From positions 3,245,992 through 3,309,991 of the forward strand of contig NZ_MPNU01000001.1 of the NCBI RefSeq assembly GCF_001896205.1: a stretch of DNA of 64,000 nt, given 5' to 3'. This document shows, one piece after another, positions 9,236 to 18,121 of this stretch. A model generated the notes under the pieces. The model was not told the origin of the DNA. It ran no database searches and saw nothing but the letters and a program-made list of their open reading frames with translations. Source of the DNA: Edwardsiella piscicida. GTDB lineage: Bacteria > Pseudomonadota > Gammaproteobacteria > Enterobacterales > Enterobacteriaceae. A program made the position numbers and the translations under genes. Each line of letters begins with the position of its first letter. The stretch's first letter is position 1.

Positions 9236-10243
9236 ATGGCTACGATCAAAGATGTTGCCAGGCTTGCCGGCGTATCGGTAGCCACCGTCTCCCGGGTTAT
9301 CAATAACTCCCCCAAGGCCAGCGAAGGCTCGCGCGCGGCGGTGCACGCCGCCATGGCGCAGCTGCGCTATCACCCCAACGCCAATGCGCGGGCGCTGGCT
9401 CAGCAGTCGACGGAGACCCTGGGGCTGGTAGTCTGCGACGTCTCCGACCCGTTCTTTGGCGCCATGGTCAAGGCGGTCGAGCAGGTAGCCTACGCCACCG
9501 GCAACTTTCTGCTGATCGGCAACGGATACCATGAGCAGCACAAGGAGCGGCAGGCCATCGAACAGCTGATCCGCCACCGCTGCGCGGCGCTGGTGGTCCA
9601 CGCCAAGACCATTCCCGACGATGAGCTGGCGGCGCTGATGCAGCAGATCCCCGGCATGGTGCTGATCAACCGAACGCTACCCGGCTATGAGCAGCGCTGC
9701 GTGGCGCTGGACGACCGCTACGGCGGCTGGCTGGCGACCCGTCATCTGATCCAGCAGGGACATCGCCGCATCGCCTGTATCTGCTCCAACCATGCCATCT
9801 CCGACGCCCACGACCGCCTGCAGGGGTACCTGGAGGCTATGCGCCAGCACGATCTGCCGATCGATGAACGGCTGATCGTCCATGCCTCGCCCGATGAGCT
9901 CGGCGGCGAGCAGGCGATGACCGAACTGCTGGGACACGGGCGTAAGTTCAGCGCCGTCACCTGCTATAACGATCCCATGGCCGCCGGCGCGCTATCGGTG
10001 CTGAACGACAACGGCATTGAGGTGCCGGGTGCGGTCTCCCTGATCGGCTTTGACGACGTGCTGATCTCACGCTACCTGCGCCCGCGGCTGACCACCATCC
10101 GCTATCCGGTGGTGGCCATGGCGACCCAGGCGGCGGAGCTGGCGCTGGCGCTGGCCGCGGGGAAAACGCCGCCGGAAACCACCAACATGTTCAGCCCCAC
10201 GCTGGTATGTCGCCATTCCGTCTCTCCCCTGCGGACGCTGTGA
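9236..10243 (+). CDS. galR: Galactose operon repressor GalR
   Basis: LacI-family repressor of galactose genes, released by galactose. It has 335 aa. The N-terminal helix-turn-helix (MATIKDVARLAGVSVATVSR) and the hinge (NANARALAQQ) are essentially identical to E. coli GalR. The ligand-binding domain retains VSDPFFGAMVKAVEQVAY and SLIGFDDVLISRY. The C-terminus is about 8 residues shorter than E. coli's. An operator of its own type lies just upstream. Confidence 0.95.
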   Translation: MATIKDVARLAGVSVATVSRVINNSPKASEGSRAAVHAAMAQLRYHPNANARALAQQSTETLGLVVCDVSDPFFGAMVKAVEQVAYATGNFLLIGNGYHEQHKERQAIEQLIRHRCAALVVHAKTIPDDELAALMQQIPGMVLINRTLPGYEQRCVALDDRYGGWLATRHLIQQGHRRIACICSNHAISDAHDRLQGYLEAMRQHDLPIDERLIVHASPDELGGEQAMTELLGHGRKFSAVTCYNDPMAAGALSVLNDNGIEVPGAVSLIGFDDVLISRYLRPRLTTIRYPVVAMATQAAELALALAAGKTPPETTNMFSPTLVCRHSVSPLRTL

Positions 10244-10289
10244 TACACTGCTGCACGTCATCGCCGTCAGCCAAGGGAGAGAAGGAACT

Positions 10290-11300
10290 ATGATCACCAT
10301 GCTGGACGTCGCACGCCGCGCAGGCGTATCCAAAGCGACGGTATCCCGCGTGCTCAACGCCACCGGACAGGTCAAGCAAAGCACCCGCAGCGCCGTATTC
10401 CGCGCGATGGAGGAGCTGGGCTATCGCCCCAACCTGCTGGCCCAGGCGCTGGCCAACCAGACCTCCAACACCCTGGGACTGGTGATCTCCCACTTTGACG
10501 GCCCCTACTTTGGCCGCCTGCTGCGCCAGGCCGCCGCGCAGGTCGAAGCCAGCGGCAAGCAGCTGATCGTGACCGACGGCCACGATACGCCCGACGGCGA
10601 GCGCCAAGCGGTGCAGATGCTCAGCGATCGGCGCTGCGACGCCATCGTTCTGTATACCCGCTTTATGGCCGAGGCCGATCTGATGAAGCTGGTCTCTCAG
10701 TACCCCTCTCTGGTGGTGATCAACCGAGCGCTGCCGCAGGCGGCGCAGCGCTGTATCTTCTTTGAACAGCGCGCGGCGGCGCGCCAGGCGGTGGAGTATC
10801 TGATCGGCCGCGGCCATCGTCGCATCGCCTGTATCACCCTGACCATCGACACCCCGACCGGACAGGCCCGCCTGCAGGGCTACCGCGACGCGTTGCAGGC
10901 CCATGGCCTCTGCGCACCCGCCCAGCGCGTCGCCCACGGCGATAACAGCGTAGAGGGCGGATACCAAGCCTGCCTGCGGCTGCTGGAGAACCGCGACGCG
11001 CCGTTCAGCGCCCTGTTCTGCTGCAACGATGATATGGCCATCGGCGCCCTGCGCGCCCTGCGCCAGGCCGGGCTGCGCGTCCCGCAGGATGTCTCCCTGT
11101 TCGGCTTTGACGACCAGCCCATCGCCGCCTACCTGATGCCGGCGCTCTCCACGGTCTACCTGCCCATCGATGCCATGATCGCCGCCGCGATCCAGCAGGC
11201 CCTGCGCCTGAGCCGCGGCGACCCTGTCGACGCCCTGCCGCCCTTTTGCGGCGAAATGCGTCTGCGTGAGTCGGTCGCTGACGCCCCCGCGGCGCAGTAA
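10290..11300 (+). CDS. LacI-family regulator, AscG-like
   Basis: 336-aa LacI-family protein: HTH at residues 4-23 (MLDVARRAGVSKATVSRVLN), hinge SLAQ-like NLLAQALANQ, then a periplasmic-binding-like effector domain ending SLFGFDDQPIAAYLMPALSTV. As recalled, it is closest to E. coli AscG (repressor of the beta-glucoside ascFB operon), which in E. coli also lies beside hydN. No ascF or ascB is present here, so its target must be elsewhere or different. A [11 protein letters not shown]hine-Dalgarno precedes the ATG. Ligand unknown. Confidence 0.8.
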   Translation: MITMLDVARRAGVSKATVSRVLNATGQVKQSTRSAVFRAMEELGYRPNLLAQALANQTSNTLGLVISHFDGPYFGRLLRQAAAQVEASGKQLIVTDGHDTPDGERQAVQMLSDRRCDAIVLYTRFMAEADLMKLVSQYPSLVVINRALPQAAQRCIFFEQRAAARQAVEYLIGRGHRRIACITLTIDTPTGQARLQGYRDALQAHGLCAPAQRVAHGDNSVEGGYQACLRLLENRDAPFSALFCCNDDMAIGALRALRQAGLRVPQDVSLFGFDDQPIAAYLMPALSTVYLPIDAMIAAAIQQALRLSRGDPVDALPPFCGEMRLRESVADAPAAQ

Positions 11301-11332
11301 CGCATCGTCATAAGTGTCGACATGCCGCATAC

Positions 11333-11371
11333 GCTGTCGACATCGTCACCTTATCGAGCGATGTCGACAGC
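11333..11371. promoter_or_regulatory. Inverted repeat with TGTCGACA cores upstream of hycB (candidate FhlA site)
   Basis: A perfect 13-bp inverted repeat (11333-11345 with 11359-11371) separated by 13 bp, each arm containing TGTCGACA; a third TGTCGACAT lies at 11315-11323. The repeat is centred about 75 bp upstream of the sigma54 -24 element, a normal distance for an enhancer-binding protein, and its TGTCG half-sites resemble FhlA target sequences. It also follows the AscG-like gene, so a terminator role is possible, though no U tract follows. Confidence 0.55.
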
Positions 11372-11424
11372 ATCGTCATATTACAATCCATTGATTTAAA
11401 ACAATAAGCACAGCAACAATTCTC

Positions 11425-11442
11425 TTGGCACGATTTATGCTT
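11425..11442 (+). promoter_or_regulatory. Sigma54 (-24/-12) promoter of the hyc operon
   Basis: TTGGCACG-N4-ATGCTT: GG (11427-11428) and GC (11439-11440) have the exact 12-bp offset of RpoN promoters. It lies 45 bp before the hycB ATG. Confidence 0.9.
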
Positions 11443-11486
11443 ATCCGGGGCGGATCTTTTTTATAGTCTGTCTTTGAGGACATAAC

Positions 11487-12101
11487 ATGAACCGCTTTGT
11501 GATTGCGGATCCCCGACTGTGCATCGGGTGCAATACCTGCATGGCCGCCTGCTCGCAGGAGCATGAGGCGCAGGGCCTGCAGGCACAGCCGCGCCTGACG
11601 CTGGTCAAGACCAGCCACGAGTCGGCGCCGCAGATGTGTCATCACTGCGAAGATGCCCCCTGCGCCCTGGTCTGCCCGGTCAATGCCATTACTCGCCAGG
11701 ACGGCGCGATTCAGCTCAATGAAAGCCTGTGCGTCGGCTGCAAACTGTGCGGTATCGCCTGCCCCTTCGGCGCCATCACGCTGGGCGGCAGCAAACCGCT
11801 GCATATTCCCGCCAACAGCAATACGCCGCTGGCGCCGCCTGCGCCCCCGGCTCCCCTCATCGTCGGCCCGTTCCTGGACTGGTACCCCGGCATCCGCAGC
11901 ATCGCGGTGAAGTGCGACCTGTGTCAGTTTAGCGACGCCGGACCGGCCTGCGTCCGCGCCTGCCCAACCCATGCCATCGTACTGGTGGATGCGCGCCGCC
12001 TAGAGGACGCCAGCGCCGCCAAACGCCTGAACGTACTCGATGCCCAGCGCGCCGACCTGCTGGCTCTCGCTCGTATATCCGGGGGAAATGACGCCCTATG
12101 A
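11487..12101 (+). CDS. hycB: Hydrogenase-3 iron-sulfur subunit HycB
   Basis: Polyferredoxin that passes electrons from formate dehydrogenase H (FdhF) to the hydrogenase-3 core in formate hydrogenlyase. It has 204 aa (E. coli 203). Four [4Fe-4S] Cys motifs are visible: CIGCNTCMAAC near residue 12, CHHCEDAPCALVCP near 51, CVGCKLCGIACP near 83, and CDLCQ...CVRACP near 145-165. The Pro-rich linker (APPAPPAP) distinguishes HycB from HydN. It is the first gene of the hyc operon here because hycA is not upstream. A good GAGGA precedes the ATG; the stop overlaps hycC (ATGA). Confidence 0.95.
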   Translation: MNRFVIADPRLCIGCNTCMAACSQEHEAQGLQAQPRLTLVKTSHESAPQMCHHCEDAPCALVCPVNAITRQDGAIQLNESLCVGCKLCGIACPFGAITLGGSKPLHIPANSNTPLAPPAPPAPLIVGPFLDWYPGIRSIAVKCDLCQFSDAGPACVRACPTHAIVLVDARRLEDASAAKRLNVLDAQRADLLALARISGGNDAL

Positions 12102-13999
12102 GTATTCTGCAGCTGTTTAATCTGATGCTGGCGCTGTATCTGTGCAGCGCCGTCATCGCGCTGGCGTTCAGCGGCATCGGCCGACTGGGCGCCCGCATCG
12201 CCGCCGCCGGCGGGCTACTGGCCGGCCTCTGCGGCAGCGCCGCCGCCGCCGCCCTGTTACTGCAGGCGCCGCAGTTTCCTCCGGCGATCCTGCTGTTCAA
12301 CCGCCTGCCGGTACTGTTCAGCCCGCTGAATAACCTGATGCTGCTGCTCACCTCGCTTATCAGCCTACTGTGCGCGCTGTCGGCCTTTAGCGTCTCCCGG
12401 CACGACACCGGTAAAGCCGCGCGCAGCGGCTGTCTGATGAACCTGCTGAGCGCCGCCATCAGCCTGCTGGTGGTATCGAACGATGCGCCGACCTTTATGG
12501 TGATGCTGGAGCTGATGAGCCTGAGCGCCGCGCTGCTGGTCTGCCAGGGCGGCAGCGCCAAGGCGCGCCGCGCCGCCGGACTGTACTGGCTGATGTCCCG
12601 CCTGGGCTCGCTGGCGCTGCTGCTCTGCTTCTGGCTGCTGTGGCGCGCCAGCGGCACGCTGCTGCTGAGCGAGTTCCATCTGGCCAGCCTGAGCCACGCA
12701 CAGCAGAGCATCGTCCTGCTGCTCGGCCTGCTCGGCTTTGGCATCGTCACTGGCCTGGTGCCGCTGCACGGCTGGATCCCGGAGCTGCACGCCCACGCCC
12801 CGGCGCCGGCGGCTACGCTGTTTGCCAGCGTCATGCTCAAGATAGGCCTGTTCGGCCTGCTGAAGCTCAGCATCGATTGGCTCGGCGTCCCGCCGCTGTG
12901 GTGGGGGCTGCTGCTGCTGTGCTGCGGCGCCCTCACCGCCTTTATCGGCGGGCTGTATGCCCTGGCGGAGCACGATCTGCGCCGCCTGCTGGCCTATCAC
13001 ACCGTGGAAAACAGCGGCATCATCCTGCTCGGGCTGTCGGCCTGCGTCATCGGCGTCGCGCTGGGCAGTCCGCTGCTGGCGGTGATGGGGCTGCTGGCCG
13101 GGCTGTTCCATCTGATCAACCACACGCTGTTTAAGGGCGGACTGTTCTTCGGCACCGGCGCCCTGACTCACGCCACCGGTCTGCACGACATCGATAAGAT
13201 GGGGGGCCTACTGCGGCGCATGCCGCTGCTGGGGCTGATGATGCTGCTGGCGCTGATGGCCATGGCGGCCCTGCCGCCGCTGAGCGGGTTTGTCAGTGAA
13301 TGGTACACCTACCAGTCCCTGTTCAGCCTGAGCCAGCGCGGCGCCGGCGCCCTGCGCCTGCTGGCACCGCTGGCGATGGTGGCACTGGCGATCGCCGGCG
13401 CGCTGGCGGTGATGTGCGTAGCCAAAATCTTCGGCATGACCTTCCTGGGGGCCCCGCGCAGCGAGGCGGCGGCCAATCCGGGCGCGACGCCGTGGAATAT
13501 GCTGCTACCGACCCTGCTGCTCAGCCTGTGCTGCGTCCTGTTTGGGGTCGGCGCCCCCTGGGTGGTTCCCGCCCTGCTGCGCCTCAGCGCTCAGGTGCTG
13601 CAGCTGGCCATCGGCAGCGATGCGCTGACGATGGGCGCCATCATGTCACCGGGCAGCGGTAACCTGACCCTGCTGTCGCCGCCGCTGATGACCCTGCTGC
13701 TGCTGGCCTTCCCGCTGCTGCCGCTGCTGCTGAGCGCCCTATACCGCGGCAGCCGCCTGCCGGCGCGCCGCCACGGCGATGCCTGGACCTGCGGCTACGG
13801 CCATGAGGCGGGCATGGTGGTTACCGCCGGCGGCTTTGCCCAGCCGCTGCGCGTCCTGTTCTCCCCGCTGTTTGCCCTGCGTCGGGTCTGCAATCCGGCG
13901 CCGCTGTGCGGCGGACTGCTGAGCGAGGGCGCCCTGCGTGTCTACCCGGTACTGGCGCTGTGCGAACTGGCGCTGCTGCTGGTTGCCGTGTTCTCCTGA
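12098..13999 (+). CDS. hycC: Hydrogenase-3 membrane subunit HycC (NuoL/Mrp-like)
   Basis: Large inner-membrane subunit of formate hydrogenlyase, homologous to the antiporter-like subunits of complex I. It has 633 aa (E. coli 608) and is almost entirely hydrophobic, with about 14-16 predicted spans. The family core is visible: VPLHGWIPELHAHAPAPAA near 220-240 with the conserved Lys/His region, HTVENSGIILLGL, and LFHLINHTLFKGGLFFG. The ATG overlaps the hycB stop. The C-terminal part (ARRHGDAWTCGYG) is typical of HycC/HyfB. Confidence 0.95.
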   Translation: MSILQLFNLMLALYLCSAVIALAFSGIGRLGARIAAAGGLLAGLCGSAAAAALLLQAPQFPPAILLFNRLPVLFSPLNNLMLLLTSLISLLCALSAFSVSRHDTGKAARSGCLMNLLSAAISLLVVSNDAPTFMVMLELMSLSAALLVCQGGSAKARRAAGLYWLMSRLGSLALLLCFWLLWRASGTLLLSEFHLASLSHAQQSIVLLLGLLGFGIVTGLVPLHGWIPELHAHAPAPAATLFASVMLKIGLFGLLKLSIDWLGVPPLWWGLLLLCCGALTAFIGGLYALAEHDLRRLLAYHTVENSGIILLGLSACVIGVALGSPLLAVMGLLAGLFHLINHTLFKGGLFFGTGALTHATGLHDIDKMGGLLRRMPLLGLMMLLALMAMAALPPLSGFVSEWYTYQSLFSLSQRGAGALRLLAPLAMVALAIAGALAVMCVAKIFGMTFLGAPRSEAAANPGATPWNMLLPTLLLSLCCVLFGVGAPWVVPALLRLSAQVLQLAIGSDALTMGAIMSPGSGNLTLLSPPLMTLLLLAFPLLPLLLSALYRGSRLPARRHGDAWTCGYGHEAGMVVTAGGFAQPLRVLFSPLFALRRVCNPAPLCGGLLSEGALRVYPVLALCELALLLVAVFS

Positions 14000-14011
14000 G
14001 GAGATGATGTG

Positions 14012-14950
14012 ATGATGAGTTCACTTTCCATTTTCGCCCTGGCCCTGGGCCAGGCGCTGATCCTGCTGGCGCTGGCGCCGCTGGCCAGCGGTATCACGCG
14101 CGTGCTGCGGGCGCGCATGCACTGCCGACAAGGCCCCGGTCTCCTGCAGGAGTACCGCGATATCGCCAAGCTGCTGCGGCGCCAGAACATCGCCCCGCAG
14201 TGCAGCGGCGCGCTGTTCCAGATGATGCCCTACGTCATGGTCGGCACCATGCTGACCATCGCCAGCGCCCTGCCGCTGGTCACCCGCAGCACGCCGCTGC
14301 CGGGACTGGGTGACGTCATAACCCTGGTCTACCTGTTCGCCGTCGCCCGCTTCTTCTTCATCTTGGCGGGGCTGGACACCGGCAGCCCGTTCAGCGCCAT
14401 CGGCGCCAGCCGTGAATCCCTGCTGGGCATTCTGGTCGAGCCGATCCTGATGCTGGGGCTGTGGGTGACCGCGCTGCTGGCCGGCTCCAGCAACCTGGGG
14501 CTGATGGGGGGCTATGTGCATGACTGGCATCAGCACGCCTCGCTGGCGCTGGGCCTGGCGCTGCTGGCCTGCGCCTTCGCTACCTTCATTGAAATGGGCA
14601 AGCTGCCGTTCGATCTGGCCGAGGCCGAACAGGAGCTGCAGGAGGGGCCGCTGACAGAGTACGCCGGCTGCGCGCTGGGCATCCTCAAGCTGGGCATCAG
14701 TCTCAAGCAGTTGGTGGTGCTGCAGCTGTTTATCGCGGTGTTCATCCCCTGGGGGCAGAGCGCCACCCTGAGCGGCGGCGCCCTGCTGCTGGCGCTGGTC
14801 ATCGCGCTGGTCAAGCTGCTGATCGGCATCGTCGTCGTCTCCCTGCTGGAAAACAGCATGGCGCGCCTGCGTTTCCTGAAGACCGGCTACACCACCTGGG
14901 CCGGCTTTGGCCTGGCGCTGTTGGCGTTCTTCTCCTGGCTGATCGCGTGA
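14012..14950 (+). CDS. hycD: Hydrogenase-3 membrane subunit HycD (NuoH-like)
   Basis: Membrane anchor of the hydrogenase-3 catalytic dimer, homologous to NuoH of complex I. It has 312 aa from the ATG at 14012 (E. coli 307). Conserved stretches include GPGLLQEYRDIAKLLRRQ, ARFFFILAGLDTGSPFSAIGASRE and FATFIEMGKLPFDLAEAEQELQEGP (quinone-site-like acidic loop). Start: GAGGAG at 13998-14003 fits the ATG at 14012 (8 nt); GTG 14009 and ATG 14015 are alternatives. It is 12 bp past hycC. Confidence 0.95.
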   Translation: MMSSLSIFALALGQALILLALAPLASGITRVLRARMHCRQGPGLLQEYRDIAKLLRRQNIAPQCSGALFQMMPYVMVGTMLTIASALPLVTRSTPLPGLGDVITLVYLFAVARFFFILAGLDTGSPFSAIGASRESLLGILVEPILMLGLWVTALLAGSSNLGLMGGYVHDWHQHASLALGLALLACAFATFIEMGKLPFDLAEAEQELQEGPLTEYAGCALGILKLGISLKQLVVLQLFIAVFIPWGQSATLSGGALLLALVIALVKLLIGIVVVSLLENSMARLRFLKTGYTTWAGFGLALLAFFSWLIA

Positions 14951-14958
14951 GGCGAACC

Positions 14959-15024
14959 ATGACATCTATCGCCACGACGACCCGTTTTCCCTTTTTTGGC
15001 ACAACCCATGAGGCCGCAAAGTAA
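14959..15024 (+). CDS. Possible 21-residue leader ORF before hycE
   Basis: The 75-bp gap between hycD and hycE, in an operon where most other junctions overlap, holds ATG...TAA encoding 21 residues (MTSIATTTRFPFFG...). GAGG lies 9 bp before its ATG, and its stop ends one base before the hycE ATG at 15026, which itself has a poor Shine-Dalgarno. Translational coupling into hycE is an inference. It could equally be chance. Confidence 0.3.
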   Translation: MTSIATTTRFPFFGTTHEAAK

Positions 15025-15025
15025 A

Positions 15026-16726
15026 ATGACACAACACACCGGACAACACTACATTGCGGCGCTGCGTCAACAGTTCCCCCACGCCATTATCGAGGAGAGC
15101 TGGCAGACCGATACCCAGGCCACCCTCACGGTGAAGACCGACATGCTGCCGGAGGTGGTCGAATACCTGTACTATCAGCAGGGCGGCTGGCTGTCCGTCC
15201 TGTTCGGCAACGATGAGCGCCCGCTGTGCGGCAGCTACGCGGTCTACTACGTTCTGTCGATGGAGCGCGGGACCAAGTGCTGGATAACCGTCAAGGCGCT
15301 GGTCGACGCCGCGACCCGCGAATACCCGTCGGTCACGCCGCGGGTGCCCGCCGCCGTGTGGGGCGAGCGCGAAGTCCGCGACATGTATGGACTGATCGCC
15401 GTCGGCCTGCCGGACGAGCGTCGCCTGGTGCTGCCGGACGATTGGCCGGACGATCTCTACCCGCTGCGCAAGGATGCGATGGACTATCGTCAGCGCCCGG
15501 CGCCGACCACCGATCGCGAGACCTACCCCTTCGTCAACGACAGCAGCAGCGGTAAAATCGTTCCCATCGGCCCGCTGCACATCACCTCTGACGAGCCAGG
15601 TCACTTCCGCCTGTTCGTGGACGGCGAGGACATCGTCGACGCCGACTATCGCCTGTTCTATGTCCACCGCGGCATGGAAAAGCTGGCGGAGACCCGCATG
15701 GGCTACAACGAGGTCACCTTCCTCTCCGACCGCGTCTGCGGTATCTGCGGCTTTGCCCACAGCACCGCCTACACCAGCTCGGTCGAAAACGCGCTGGGCA
15801 TCCAGGTGCCGCAGCGCGCCCAGGCTATCCGCTCCATCCTGCTGGAGGTCGAGCGTCTGCACAGCCACCTGCTCAATCTGGGGCTCTCCTGCCACTTCGT
15901 CGGCTTCGATTCGGGTTTCATGCAGTTCTTCCGGGTACGTGAAAAATCGATGAAGATGGCGGAGATCCTCACCGGCTCGCGCAAAACCTACGGCCTGAAC
16001 CTGATCGGCGGTATCCGTCGTGACATGCTCAAAGAGGACATGATCGCCACCCGCCGTCTGGCCGCAGAGATGCGCGCCGAGGTCAAAACCCTGGTCGATA
16101 TCCTGTTCAGCACCCCCAATATCGAACAGCGCACCGTCGGTATCGGCCGCCTCGACCCGCAGATCGCCCGCGACTTCAGCAACGTCGGCCCGATGGTTCG
16201 CGCCAGCGGCCACGCGCGCGACACTCGCGCCGACCATCCGTTCGCCGGCTATGATCTGCTGCCGATGCAGGTCCACAGCGAGCAGGGCTGCGACGTCATC
16301 TCGCGCGTCAAGGTGCGCATTAACGAGGTGTTTACCGCCCTCAACATGATCGAATTCGGGCTGGATAACCTGCCGGGCGGCCCGCTGGCGGTCGAAGGCT
16401 TTACCTATGTTCCGCAGCGCTTTGCCCTGGGCTTTACCGAGGCGCCGCGCGGCGACGATATCCACTGGTCGATGACCGGCGACAACCAGAAGCTGTACCG
16501 CTGGCGCTGCCGCGCGGCGACCTACGCCAACTGGCCGACCCTGCGCTACATGCTGCGCGGCAACACCGTATCCGATGCGCCGCTGATCATCGGCAGTCTC
16601 GACCCCTGCTACTCCTGTACCGACCGCGTCACCCTGGTGGACGTCAACCGCCGCAGGTCAGTGAGCGTGCCTTACAAAGAGATTGAGCGCTACGGTCTGG
16701 AGCGCAAGGACTCACCGCTGAAGTGA
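15026..16726 (+). CDS. hycE: Hydrogenase-3 large catalytic subunit HycE
   Basis: [NiFe] large subunit that reduces protons to H2 in formate hydrogenlyase; N-terminal NuoC-like and C-terminal NuoD-like domains are fused. It has 566 aa (E. coli 569). Nickel ligands: RVCGICGFAH and DPCYSC. A 32-residue tail after Arg534 is expected to be removed by HycI; the residue after the cleavage Arg is Val where E. coli has Met. Start: the ATG at 15026 (MTQHTGQHYIAAL) aligns with E. coli; upstream ATG 15008 and TTG 14996 are possible but extend beyond the family N-terminus. Confidence 0.95.
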   Translation: MTQHTGQHYIAALRQQFPHAIIEESWQTDTQATLTVKTDMLPEVVEYLYYQQGGWLSVLFGNDERPLCGSYAVYYVLSMERGTKCWITVKALVDAATREYPSVTPRVPAAVWGEREVRDMYGLIAVGLPDERRLVLPDDWPDDLYPLRKDAMDYRQRPAPTTDRETYPFVNDSSSGKIVPIGPLHITSDEPGHFRLFVDGEDIVDADYRLFYVHRGMEKLAETRMGYNEVTFLSDRVCGICGFAHSTAYTSSVENALGIQVPQRAQAIRSILLEVERLHSHLLNLGLSCHFVGFDSGFMQFFRVREKSMKMAEILTGSRKTYGLNLIGGIRRDMLKEDMIATRRLAAEMRAEVKTLVDILFSTPNIEQRTVGIGRLDPQIARDFSNVGPMVRASGHARDTRADHPFAGYDLLPMQVHSEQGCDVISRVKVRINEVFTALNMIEFGLDNLPGGPLAVEGFTYVPQRFALGFTEAPRGDDIHWSMTGDNQKLYRWRCRAATYANWPTLRYMLRGNTVSDAPLIIGSLDPCYSCTDRVTLVDVNRRRSVSVPYKEIERYGLERKDSPLK

Positions 16727-16745
16727 TCGCCGGAGACGAGAGACT

Positions 16746-17303
16746 ATGCTGAAACTGTTAAAAACTGCCCTGCGTCATCGCCATGCTACCGTCGCCTATC
16801 CGGCGCGTCCGCTGGATGTCGACGCCAACTTCCGTGGCAAGCCGCAGTATGATGCCCAGCAGTGCATCGCCTGCGGCGCCTGCACCGCCGCCTGCCCGGC
16901 CAACGCCCTGACCATGCAGACCGACGCCGCCAGCGGCGTACGGACCTGGGCGCTCAATCTGGGGCGCTGCATCTTCTGTGCCCGCTGTGAAGAGGTGTGC
17001 CCCACCGCCGCCATCGTGCTGTCGCCGGAGTTTGAGCTGGCGGTGTGGCGCAAAGAGGATCTGCAGCAGCGCGCCGAGTTCCGCGTCTGCCGCTGCGTCG
17101 AGTGCGGCGCGCCTTACGCCGCGCAGAAAGAGATCGACTACGCCATGGCCCTGCTGGTCCAGGCCGGTCACCTGACGGCCGACCAGGCCGAGGCGCGCCG
17201 GGCCCAGTTTGAAACCTGCCCGGCGTGCAAGCGTCAACACAACATGATCCCGACGGCGCGCATTGCGCTGGGCCGTCACCTGATGCCGGAGGCGTCACAA
17301 TGA
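16746..17303 (+). CDS. hycF: Hydrogenase-3 iron-sulfur subunit HycF
   Basis: NuoI-like 2x[4Fe-4S] ferredoxin linking HycB to the HycG/HycE dimer. It has 185 aa (E. coli 180). Cys motifs: [16 protein letters not shown] near residue 39 and [16 protein letters not shown] near 75. An additional Cys group near the C-terminus (CRCVECG and CPACKRQH) may bind a further metal. The stop overlaps the hycG ATG. Confidence 0.95.
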   Translation: MLKLLKTALRHRHATVAYPARPLDVDANFRGKPQYDAQQCIACGACTAACPANALTMQTDAASGVRTWALNLGRCIFCARCEEVCPTAAIVLSPEFELAVWRKEDLQQRAEFRVCRCVECGAPYAAQKEIDYAMALLVQAGHLTADQAEARRAQFETCPACKRQHNMIPTARIALGRHLMPEASQ

Positions 17304-18121
17304 GCCAGATCATCACTACCCCGCCGGCGGGCGCATTAATCGGTCCGCGCGACGCCAACGGCCAGCCGGTGCCCATCACGCTGGATGCACAGGCCGCCCG
17401 CCTGAAGCAGACCCTGCTGAAGGACATCCGCCGCTCGGCCTATGTCTATCGCGTTGACTGCGGCGGCTGCAACGGCTGCGAAATTGAAATTTTCGCCGCC
17501 ATCTCCCCGCTGTTCGACGCGGAGCGCTTCGGCATCAAGGTGGTCGCCTCGCCGCGCCACGCCGATATTCTGCTGTTCACCGGCGCGGTGACCCGCGCCA
17601 TGCGCATTCCGGCGATCCGCGCCTACCAGTCGGCCCCCGATCCCAAAATCGTGATCTCCTACGGCGCCTGCGGCTGCAGCGGCGGCATCTTTCACGATCT
17701 GTACTGCGTTTGGGGCGGCACCGACAAAATCGTCCCGGTGGATGTCTATATTCCCGGCTGTCCGCCGACGCCGGCGGCGACCCTGTATGGCTTTGCCGTC
17801 GCCCTCGGCCTGCTGGATCAAAAGCTCAAGGCGCAGCACCACAGCCAGCAGGACGATGAACAGGCGGCCATCCTGCACCCGGATATCCCGCAGACCCTGC
17901 GGGTGCTGATCGATCGCGAGGCTCGGCGCATGTCCGGCTACCGCTATGGCCGCCAGCTGGCCGACAAGTTTATGGCCCTGCTGGCCAGCCGCGACGCCGA
18001 TACCCTGGAGCAACGCCTCGACCGCTTCCTGGCGGCGGAAAACGATCCGCGCCTGAGCGAGGTCATGGGACGGCTGATGCAGGTGTGCAGCGATGCGGCC
18101 CCCCAGGGAGATCGCCGATGA
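17300..18121 (+). CDS. hycG: Hydrogenase-3 small subunit HycG
   Basis: NuoB-like small subunit carrying the [4Fe-4S] cluster proximal to the NiFe site. The ATG at 17300 overlaps the hycF stop (ATGA) and gives 273 aa (E. coli 255). Cluster ligands: C54/C57/C60 region ([10 protein letters not shown]), [10 protein letters not shown], and IPGCPPTP. The N-terminus is about 10 residues longer than E. coli's, and the C-terminal region after residue 185 is variable. Confidence 0.95.
   Translation: MSQIITTPPAGALIGPRDANGQPVPITLDAQAARLKQTLLKDIRRSAYVYRVDCGGCNGCEIEIFAAISPLFDAERFGIKVVASPRHADILLFTGAVTRAMRIPAIRAYQSAPDPKIVISYGACGCSGGIFHDLYCVWGGTDKIVPVDVYIPGCPPTPAATLYGFAVALGLLDQKLKAQHHSQQDDEQAAILHPDIPQTLRVLIDREARRMSGYRYGRQLADKFMALLASRDADTLEQRLDRFLAAENDPRLSEVMGRLMQVCSDAAPQGDRR

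Noticed and set aside
3617..9306. Long plus-strand ORFs opposite phoA, lplT and aas
   Set aside because: They are antisense shadows produced by high GC; products are Arg/Gln/His-rich with no family resemblance.
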